A DNA stretch of 63,129 nucleotides from positions 1 to 63,129 of the forward strand of contig CASDWJ010000034.1 in the NCBI GenBank assembly GCA_949284695.1, in the 5' to 3' direction. Of the stretch, positions 53,191 through 61,700 are shown in pieces (the stretch's first letter is position 1; each line of letters begins with the position of its first letter). The DNA comes from an uncultured Christensenella sp. (GTDB lineage: Bacteria > Bacillota > Clostridia > Christensenellales > UBA3700). Made by a program: the position numbers and the translations under genes. The notes under the pieces were generated by a model. That model was not told where the DNA came from. It made no database searches and worked only from the letters and a program-made list of their open reading frames with translations.

Positions 53191-53853
53191 TGTCCGTCCT
53201 CCTGTTCGCGTTTTAATCGCAATTTAATATTTTATTATAAAAGTTAAAACTAACTTAAAAATTTAAAGGAAAATTACGGCAAATGAGTTTGCGGGTAAGA
53301 TACTTGCCGTAACAAGATTTACAAGAAGTGTCATTATGTACATAAAATATTGATATTATACAATAATTTTATCCAAAAATCGGATTTCAGGCAGAATTTC
53401 CAATATTTTACATCATAATCATCGCTTTTTTTGAATATGCGCTCTCATAGCGCATACATGTGTAAAAAACATTATTGAGAATTTCTTCGTTTATTACACA
53501 TAAAAATTTATATAAGCGGGTAAATTACATAGGATTTTCCTCGGCCTTCCGCCCCGGAGTAAATATGTATTTTTACCGAATATTTCTGAATTTTACCCGC
53601 CTGTTTTTTACGAAACGGCACGTTTTGAAAGAAAGCAGGGTTTTCAGAGAAAATTTTACATTCAATTGTCAAAATTTTGACACACACGTTACAACTTTTG
53701 ACTATAATTAAGCCGCATTTGTTTTTTACGATACGATATCTGCGTTTTTGTCCGATCTTACAAAAGCCGCCGAAGAGACCGATCCACTACTCCGTTCCCT
53801 GCTCCCGCGACCCCGTTTTCACCCGTTTTCTTTTTCTGGCATATCATTAAATT
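53191..53853. other. 660-bp AT-rich regulatory gap
   Basis: No gene. This is the longest non-coding stretch, between the divergent giant operon and cwlJ. It contains a TATAAT on minus about 50 nt before the giant lipoprotein gene, a TATGCGCT/AGCGCATA hairpin (53436-53456), long-range GCGGGTAAATT / AATTTTACCCGC arms (about 53516 and 53588), and a perfect palindrome at 53667-53682. Many AT-rich words suggest long leaders or several regulator sites. Confidence 0.6.
53667..53682. promoter_or_regulatory. perfect 16-bp palindrome, candidate operator
   Basis: TGTCAAAATTTTGACA. It contains a TTGACA on each strand. On plus a TATAAT lies 20 nt further (53703-53708), so a bound dimeric regulator would cover a -35 box. 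Confidence 0.5.
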
Positions 53854-54282
53854 ATGACGGATCTGGAGTTGTTGGCAAGGATAATCCAATGCGAAGCGGG
53901 CGGCGAAGGCGATACGGGCATGCGCGCCGTCGCGACCGTGATCATGAACAGAGTCGAAACGCTTCAGGGAGAGTACGGGCGGTATCCTACCCTGCGCGAC
54001 GTGATCTTCGCACCCTACCAGTTCGACTGCGCGATGACTTCTCTCGGAGGAAGCTATAACCCGCAGAACATATACAATATGAACCCCACGGGTCAGCATT
54101 ACGAGATAGCGGAATGGGCGACGGGAGGAGGCAAACTCAACGCGGTGGGCAACGCGCTGTGGTATTTCAACCCGTTCTCGGACGAATGCAGAGCGTCTTT
54201 CCCCAACGCCTCGGGCGCGTTTGCCACACGCATAGGCAAACATTGCTTTTATACCCCGACAGAGGCGTACTATTCAACATAA
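53854..54282 (+). CDS. cwlJ: cell-wall hydrolase CwlJ (spore germination)
   Basis: A 142-aa SleB/CwlJ-type hydrolase that degrades spore cortex peptidoglycan during germination. It consists of the hydrolase domain alone, with no signal peptide or binding domain, the same layout and size as B. subtilis CwlJ. The catalytic Glu14 lies in LLARIIQCEAGGEGDTGMRAVATVIMNRV, followed by FAPYQFDCAM and ALWYFNPF. The next gene is GerQ-like, the known partner needed to place CwlJ in the coat. No SD is seen. CATATCAT ends 6 nt before the ATG, with an AC 17 nt further upstream, which resembles a late sporulation sigma site better than sigmaA. Confidence 0.9.
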   Translation: MTDLELLARIIQCEAGGEGDTGMRAVATVIMNRVETLQGEYGRYPTLRDVIFAPYQFDCAMTSLGGSYNPQNIYNMNPTGQHYEIAEWATGGGKLNAVGNALWYFNPFSDECRASFPNASGAFATRIGKHCFYTPTEAYYST

Positions 54283-54296
54283 AATATGCGCTTACC

Positions 54297-54313
54297 TACA
54301 CGGGCGCAACAAA
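54297..54313 (+). repeat. dispersed ACACGGGC intergenic element, divergent copy
   Basis: TACACGGGCGCAACAAA, in the CTTACC context also seen as TTAACC at 31068. It lies between cwlJ and gerQ. Confidence 0.45.
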
Positions 54314-54327
54314 TATAGGAGATAAAT

Positions 54328-54594
54328 ATGGTAGACTTCAAACCCGAAAGACCCGAGGACTTCAACGAAAATCCTTATATCGGGTCGATACAGCAAGTGC
54401 TGTCGATGAACAAAGGCGAAGCGGTGATATGCGAATTTCTGATCGGCGCTTCAAACCTCGTGAACAAATCGGGGATACTCAATGCAGTGGCGGACAAATA
54501 CTTCGTGCTGTATCACCCCAACAACAATACTTATACCGTATGCGACATATATTCGGTAAAATTCATCACGTTCATCAACCGCTCGACGAGCTGA
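54328..54594 (+). CDS. gerQ: GerQ-like spore coat protein
   Basis: An 88-aa protein resembling the conserved C-terminal half of B. subtilis GerQ: YIGSIQQVLSMNKGEAVICEF, an NxSGILNAVADKYFVLYHPNNNTYTVCDIYSVKFITFI stretch matching the GerQ pattern xIENILRLNxGKxATVYM...G.IEAAGRDHIILSDPxTGxRYLLxxVYLDYVTF. It lacks GerQ's Gln/Pro-rich N-terminus. GerQ is a coat protein required for CwlJ localisation, and in Bacillus the two genes are also neighbours. SD AGGAGA is 8 nt before the ATG. It is followed by a strong terminator, ending a two-gene sporulation unit. Confidence 0.8.
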   Translation: MVDFKPERPEDFNENPYIGSIQQVLSMNKGEAVICEFLIGASNLVNKSGILNAVADKYFVLYHPNNNTYTVCDIYSVKFITFINRSTS

Positions 54595-54604
54595 AAACCC
54601 GTCA

Positions 54605-54629
54605 AAAAATCCCCTCAACGGGGATTTTT
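54605..54629 (+). terminator. terminator of cwlJ-gerQ
   Basis: AAAAATCCCC, TCAAC, GGGGATTTTT. Confidence 0.9.
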
Positions 54630-54674
54630 CGTCGCTTTAAAAACAACCGTGCCTTCGTCAAGGACAACCGTACG

Positions 54675-55166
54675 TCAGACCCAGTTCACGCCCCAGCCCA
54701 CGCCTGCCGTCAGAGCGATGATCGCCAGTATACCCAGCAAGGAAAAAATCACTCTTGCCCAGTCCTGCACGTCCTCAGGGTCTTTGACGATAAATTCCAG
54801 ATCCATACCGACGATCATACATAGCATGCCGCACGACCATACCGTGGCGGCGCCGAACACTATCGCCAATATCGCCTTGAGGAACTCCAGCCCTTCCCTG
54901 CAAAAATCCGCCGCCGCGAATATGTAAACGAGCGCGTATGCCAGAAAAAGCACGACGGCAAGGATCTTGCCTGTCACGGCGCTGCACTTGTTCAGGTTTA
55001 TTGTGTATCCGGATTGATACGTCGTCGAAATCGTGCCTGTGAACGGATTCCGCGAAATTTCTATTTTGCGTCCGTTGTAGACCAGAGTGACTCTGTACTC
55101 GTATCTTTTTTCGTATTTTTGGTGTACGTTGGAGATCCTGATGTTGCTCGAAGATCCGTCGATCAC
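54675..55166 (-). CDS. uncharacterised membrane protein
   Basis: A 163-aa protein of no recognised family. Residues 1-65 are a hydrophilic beta-rich domain (YRVTLVYNGRKIEISRNPFTGTISTTYQSGYTIN). Three or four membrane helices follow at about 70-90, 93-122 and 138-160. The start is GTG at 55166, just after GGGAAGGAA; the spacing is short, so the start is uncertain. It stands alone, converging on gerQ and upstream of the second MBG module's terminator. It may be a membrane stress or signalling protein, but nothing in the sequence shows it. Confidence 0.7.
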   Translation of the reverse strand: MIDGSSSNIRISNVHQKYEKRYEYRVTLVYNGRKIEISRNPFTGTISTTYQSGYTINLNKCSAVTGKILAVVLFLAYALVYIFAAADFCREGLEFLKAILAIVFGAATVWSCGMLCMIVGMDLEFIVKDPEDVQDWARVIFSLLGILAIIALTAGVGWGVNWV

Positions 55167-55230
55167 TTCCTTCCCGTTACAATCATATCACTTTTAAACG
55201 CCGCGGTCAATAAAACCAAGTGTTTTTTAT

Positions 55231-55262
55231 AAAAACCGCGGCTCCCCGCAAAGAGAGCCGCG
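55231..55262 (-). terminator. terminator of the second MBG module
   Basis: Minus strand CGCGGCTC, 10-nt loop, GAGCCGCG, then GTTTTTATAAAAA. Confidence 0.85.
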
Positions 55263-55289
55263 AAAAAAAGCGGTTTGCCTATATACCTT

Positions 55290-55766
55290 TTATGCAAGCG
55301 ATATCCTGACCTTGTAGCCGTTGCCGTCGGTATAGCTGATTATGAAAGTCGACAGTTTACTTGCCGCGGTGTCCGCTTCGAGAGTCACCTTTGCGCCGTC
55401 GATCCCGAGAGCGCCCGTGCCGACAAGTTCACCCGCAAGAGATATCCTGCCCGTGGTCTCGTCTGTTTCGCAGACGTATCCTTCCTTGAGGTTGTCGCGC
55501 TTTAAGACGACAGCCTCTCCCTTTGCCCCGACAACGTCCTCGAATTTTATGCCGAGGTTGTAGGTATCGGTGACCGTACCGTTGTCGTATATATAGAATA
55601 CGCCGTTGTCGTCAGACACTTCCACTTTGAGATATCCGCTTTTTGCCGCTAAGGCAAACGCGTCGTTGATACGGGATTCCTCGCTCGTCGTGCAAGCCGA
55701 AGCGCACAGCGCGACGACGATCAGGATTGCGGCGACCGCCGCGATGATTGCCTTACTTTTCTTCAT
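55290..55766 (-). CDS. small lipoprotein coupled to the second MBG protein
   Basis: A 158-aa lipoprotein with lipobox CASAC (Cys25), then TTSEESRINDAFALAAKSGYLKVEVSDDNGVFYIYDNG and a C-terminal TFIISYTDGNGYKVRISLA. It has the same build as the lipoprotein at 39436 and occupies the same place: it starts inside the last codons of a giant MBG gene, overlapping by 14 nt. This conserved coupling suggests the two proteins are made in fixed ratio and interact. The function is unknown. A terminator follows. Confidence 0.85.
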   Translation of the reverse strand: MKKSKAIIAAVAAILIVVALCASACTTSEESRINDAFALAAKSGYLKVEVSDDNGVFYIYDNGTVTDTYNLGIKFEDVVGAKGEAVVLKRDNLKEGYVCETDETTGRISLAGELVGTGALGIDGAKVTLEADTAASKLSTFIISYTDGNGYKVRISLA

Positions 55767-58700
55767 CTTTTTTTCCTCCCTTGCGTTTTACAGCCACGCC
55801 CAGCGCCGCCGCCGCGCACAGCGATACTCCGCCCAGCGCGAGCGCAACGGTCGTTGCGACCTGATATCCAGCGAGCTTGCCGCCCGTAGTCAGCGCGTTT
55901 CTGACCGCCTCGGAAGCGCCGCTCACAAGCGCTTCTCTCTCCTCGGACAGAGTTTTCAACGCCGCGTCGAACTCTGCATTGTCGCCGTCCGCATTTGCCG
56001 CGAGCGTTTCGAGGAACGCTATGTCCTCTGCGTCGGCAAGCGTGGTCTCTCCGTCAAACCTCTCGTTGACGTACTGCATCAACGCCGCCTTGGTCACGTT
56101 GGCAGATACCTTGACGGGCGCGCTTGCGTTGTAATTGGAATTTTCGGCATATCTGACGTAATAGGTATATTCAGCCTGCAATTCTACGTCAATAGCGCCG
56201 TCGTAGACCTCCCAGACGTTGCCGTCGAGCGAATACTCGATCTCTGTCGAAGCTACGCCCTCCGCGCTTATTTCGACCGTCCTGTAGCCGACCGTCACGG
56301 TCGCGTCGACCTCTCTCGTACCCTTTCTGACCGTGAACCTGTAGCTGACGGGTGTCGCAGTATAATTGGTGTTGGAAGGATCGATCTGCGCGGTCACGGT
56401 ATAAGTGCCCACGCTGAGGACCGTGCCGCTCACGGTGACTTTTATATTCAGACCGTCCGTCACGGTGAAGTTTTCTGCAAGCTGCGCTTCGCTGACCGTA
56501 ACGCCGTCGTAATACTTCTCTCTGTCGCCGTTGGTCGTGATCGTTACCGCCTTTTTCGCGATCGTCATATTCACCGCATAATCGGTATCTGCCGAGAAGC
56601 GGTAGTTGACGGTGTCGGGCAGTTTGGCGACGACCACGTATTCTCCCGCATTGACGGCCGCGCCGTCGAGGACGGTGCCGTTCCTGAGTTCGTAAGCGAG
56701 AGAGATCTGCGCGCCGCCGTAAAGCGTGCCGTCCGTAAGCGCGAACGTCGCGACCTTTGCCGTACCGTCGTAGACGAGGTTGTCGGGAAGCGTGATCTCA
56801 ACCGACAACGTTACGGGAGTGATCTTCCACGCGAGCTCCTTGTTGGCGGTCGTGCCGTCGCTCCACTCGTAGTTTGTCTTATCGGTCAGCGCGACTGCAA
56901 CGTTGTAATTGCCGACGTTGGTGCCGACGTTGCCTGCGACTACGTAATAGCGCGCGTCCTCGGGCACGCCGACCGTCTGTGCCGCGGCATTGTATTCAAC
57001 CGACGTATTGTCGAGCGCGGGCACTTCTACCCTGAGCCTGTTGACCGTTATATTGAACGATACCGTCATGTTGCCGTAAGCAAGGGTTACGGTCGTGACC
57101 TTTGCGGTCAGTCTGTCGACGCTTGCGTCTGCGTCGTCAAAGGAGATCTCACACTCCGCGACCGTGACCGTCTGCGCTTCATCGACGCCCTCGAAGGTCG
57201 CCGTGAGCGCGATACCCGTCGTATCGAACGCGTCGAACGCGTCGTAGACCGTCTTGTCGGGTCCGCTGACGAGCTCGAAGCCTGTCAGTATCTCGTTGCC
57301 GACGGTGAGGGTCACTTTGCCGCTCGTTCCCGTGTAATTTACAGTATCGTCGGGCGTAAATATCCAGGTCACCTCGTTCTCGCCCTCGACGAGCAACAGA
57401 TCGGGGGTCTCCCATTCGATCGTACCCGCAGTGCTTCCGTCGTCGAGCGAAATGCCGACCGTGGAGAGTTTGTCTCCTATCTGCATGAGTTTTTCCTGTA
57501 CTTTTACGTTGACAGTCGGCGACGCGATCGTGACGGTATAGGTCACCTTGCACGCGACTGCGCTATAGTTGATATCGTCTACGTTTGCGGTTATTTCGTA
57601 GCTGCCCGTGCCGAGCACTTCAACGCCGTCCGCTACGGTCACGGAGATCGCAACTTTGCCGCCGCCTATCGCGTCGGGAGCGACGAACAGCGCCTTGAGT
57701 TCGTCCTCTGTCAGCGCGTTGCCGTCGTAGACTTTTGTCATATCGGCGCCGCTTGCCGCGATCTGTACGCTCGCGGGCGCGACGTTCCACTTTACGGTCA
57801 AAGCGCGCACGTCGTCATTGAGACCCGACCACTTGTAGTTGTCGTCGATCAGGGTAAATTCCGCCGTATATCCGTCAGCCGACACTTCGGTAGCCTTGAA
57901 CGTACCGCCCACCGTATATCTGTTTTCAACGTCGTTGTCGAAAGCCGTCTGCTCCTCGCCGTTGTAGGTAAGGCTCTTTGCCGTCGGGGTCGTAACGCTC
58001 GCCCTCGCGACGGTCATCTGATAGCTCAAACCGTCCGCCACCGCGTAGTTGTTGTCGACGCAGACAAAGGTCACCGTATAAGCGCCCGCGTTTACGGGAG
58101 CGGTCTCCTCGCCGTTGTAGAAGGTCTTGAGCGTCACGTCCTCGCCCTTTACTCCGATACCCGTCGCGGTCACCTTGTTGGACGTGCCGCTGTATGTAAA
58201 TCCGAGACCGCCCACGGAAATATCGTCCGCGGAGAGAACTTTCTTCTGCACGGTCATCTTCCTGCTGACGTTTTCGACCAGGTTTATCTTGATATTCTTA
58301 TATACGTATACGGTATATTCGCCCGCGTCAACCGCTTCGTCCAGATAGGACGTGCCGTTGAAATAGACGATGCCGTACGTGTTGCCGTCCGTCGCCGTAT
58401 AATTCAGCGTTGCGACGTGCGCCTTGCCGTCATAGACCATATCGTCGTCCGCGGGGAGCACGATGCTGTCGCTCGTCATACCGTCGGGCGCGGTAGCTGT
58501 GGGCGCGACTATCTCGACGCGCACTCCCGTCGGCGCGACGTAATAGTCCGCCTGCGCGCCTGTCAGCGTAAATTCTACGTCATATGCGCCCATTTCGATC
58601 GCGGCAACGGCAGAACCCGCCTGCCTGTACGTCACGGTGCCGATCGCGACATCGTCGCCGTCGACCTTGCCTCCTGTGATCGAGAATACGAACGTCAGCT

Positions 58701-61700
58701 CTTTTCCCGTATATTCAAGGGTCGCTTCCTCTGCGGAAATCTCAAGGACTGCGTTGTTTATCGTAAGCGTTGCCTGCGTTTCTTCAACGGTCACGTTGTA
58801 GTTGTCGTTTGCGTTGTGGCTGACGGTCAGAGAGTAACTGCCCGGGGTATAGGCGGCGCCCGCGCCGACGGTCACCTTCACGTCGTCCGTCTCATAGAAG
58901 CCGTCCGCACCCGTCACGGTGTAGCCGCTGAAATCGTACGCATTGCCGTCATACGTCTTGTCCACGTTCGTTTCCGCCTTGAGCGTCACGTTCTTCGCAA
59001 CGACGGTGAACGTATATTCGCTCTGAGATTCGTCTATCGAATAGTTGGGATCGCTGTAACCGACGACTTTTACCGTCGCGACGTCTTCCGCGTTCAGAGC
59101 CGCCGTATTATTATAGGATATTTCTATAATAAAGTCCGACCAGTTGCCTTCGCCGAACACCGCGTTCTTTATCTCGTCATCGGTGTAAGCCTCGCCTTTG
59201 TATGCCGCCGTCTTGTTTTCGCCCTCAAGGCTGACCGTGCCCTCAGTTACGGTAAACGTATAAGAGGTCACCGCTCCCTGAGCAAACTCGTAGTTGTCCG
59301 CGTCCTTGAGCGTAAGGGTCACGGTCGCGACGTCTCCCGCCTGTTCTGCCTTGCCGCTCTCGCCGTAAGTTATCTCAACGTTTACGAGAGAGAGGTCAGC
59401 ATCTTTGAATACCGCGGCTTTGATCTGCTCCTCGGTAAACGCTTCGCCCTTATAGACCGCGGTCGCGTTGCTTCCCGCGATATTGACCGTCGCTTTGTAT
59501 ATTTCGAGTTCCGCGGTGTTGTCAGTGCCCAGCACATAGTTATCGTTGCCAGATATCTTCAGAGAAATCTCGTATTCGCCTGCATTGACGGGCTTTTCTT
59601 CGCTTCCGTTATAAAGCACGGTGACCGTCAGCGTATCGTCGCCGATGAGCGACCCGTCTTTCACCGTCACGTCCACACCGTGCGGTTTGCCGTCGTAAAC
59701 GATGTCGGCACCCGCATTTTCGTACACGAATACGAAATCGCTATGAGTCAGCTCTTTGGGCGAAATCATGAGAACGACTTCACCGTCCGCCGTCTTAATA
59801 TCGTAGTTGCCGACCGCCGCGCCGCCGTAGGACTGTACGGTTACGGTATACGAACCCGCGTTTACGGGGACTGCCGCTTGCCCGTTGTAAAGAAGATCCG
59901 CGGTCAGCTCGTCGTCTGCGAGCTTGCCGTCGAAAGATACCGCGGCGACGTGAGCCGAGCCGTCGTACGTCGCGTTGCTTGCGGTGACGGTCGCGGTGAT
60001 CGCCTTCTTTGCTATCTCAAATTCTTTTTCTGCCGTCGCGCCGAGATAATTCTCGGTCTCTGCAACGGTCGCGGTCACCTTGTAAGTACCCGCGTTTATC
60101 GGAGCGTTCGCGCTCGCAACGTATTCCGTATTGCCCGTGCCGACGTAAGAACACGTCACCTCTCCGCTCTCGGTATTGCCGCTGACAGAAGGCTCGTTTG
60201 CGACATCGCCGTACGTCCAGCCGTCGATCGAGACGGTCACGCTTCTCTGCGCCTTTGCGACGGTAAATTCGACGACTGCGGAAAGTCCAGTATAGCTCTC
60301 TCCGCCGTCGGGATCGATTGACGCCGCAACGCTGAATCTCATCAGATATACGCCTGCGTCAAGTGCGGAGAGATCTCCTGCGTCAACGTAGTCGGTATCG
60401 CTGCCCGACTTGAGCCTGATCTGCTTGACGACCGTATCGTTGCCGTATGCCGCCTGATATACGGGCGCGTTTTCTTCGGTATAGCCGCCGTAAGTCCAGC
60501 CCTTTACCGCAGGATTGACCGTCCAGGAGTTGATATTCACGTCCTGCGCGACGATTTCGTACTGCACCTTTATAACGCCGTCGTTGTCGTCGTCGCCGCT
60601 TGCCCACGCGTAGTTATCGCCGTTTTTCAACGTAAGCGTTGCGAAATAGACGTTGATCTCCGTGCCTCCGTCGTCCTGCACGGTATAATACTCGTTGTCG
60701 ACGAGACCCGACGTAATCGTTTCTCCCGTATACTGTTTGTCCTCTACGACGGGCACCTCTACAATCTCTTTTTCTATCGTAAAGTCCGCGCTGACTACTT
60801 TCTGAGCATAGTTGCCGTTTGCCGCTATCGTCGCGGTCACGGTATAGGCTCCCGCGTTTTTCGGCGCGGTCTCGCTTTCTTCATAGACGGTTTCTCCTCT
60901 GCCCGTGTACTTATAAGTGACGTTGCCGCTGCCCGGGTTGTTCGTCACCGTCGGCTGAGAAGCCGCCTGACCGAAAGTCCAGCCGCTTATCTGCACCGCC
61001 GCGTCGAAGTCTGCCGCGGTGATCTCAAAGTTATCTGCGGTTTCGCCCGTAAGCACATAGTTGGTATCGCTCGTCGTAGCGACTGCGCCGTATATGCCGA
61101 CGTTGATCGCCTCTGCGTCCAGACCGTCCCGCGTCGTCTTTACTGTAAGTTCGAGAAGGTCGTCTCCTTCGAGTTCTTCATCTGACACGGTAGCCGTAGG
61201 TTTGAGAGGATCTCCCGTGTAGGACTGCGACATATCGCTCCATACCACCTCGACGGATTTAGCGTTGACGGTTATCGTCCTGCTGCCCGTTACAGTATTA
61301 TAATTGTCGAAAGTTATCTGATAATAAACGGTGACCGCCCCGCCCGCGTTCGTAACGCCGTAGCTGTCAAGCGTATAATCGTTTTCAGTCGTGCCGTATT
61401 TTACAACGCCGCCCGAACTTGCAAGATCTTCATTGTTCTTGAAGCCTTCAAGTGCTATCTCAAGCGAATAATCCGCCGCTTTATATGTGCCGACTACGTT
61501 TTGCGTATTGTCGAGCAATTCGGCTTTTGCGACGGTAAATATCGCGCTTACGGCATTGCCGCCCTCGTAGTTTTCGGTTGCGTCAACTGCAACGGTGACT
61601 TTATATCTGCCCGCCGCCTCAGGCGCGTCGGCAGAGCTGTACACCGTGCCTTCTACTCCTTCATACAGGAAAGACTCTGCGCCGCCGCCCTCGTTGCCCG

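Noticed and set aside
55606-60321. A 1571-aa open frame on the plus strand
   Set aside because: It is antisense to the giant MBG gene. The codon use of the real gene avoids TTA, CTA and TCA, which leaves the opposite codon-aligned frame free of stops. It shows no domain, only Arg/Asp/Val-rich shadow sequence.
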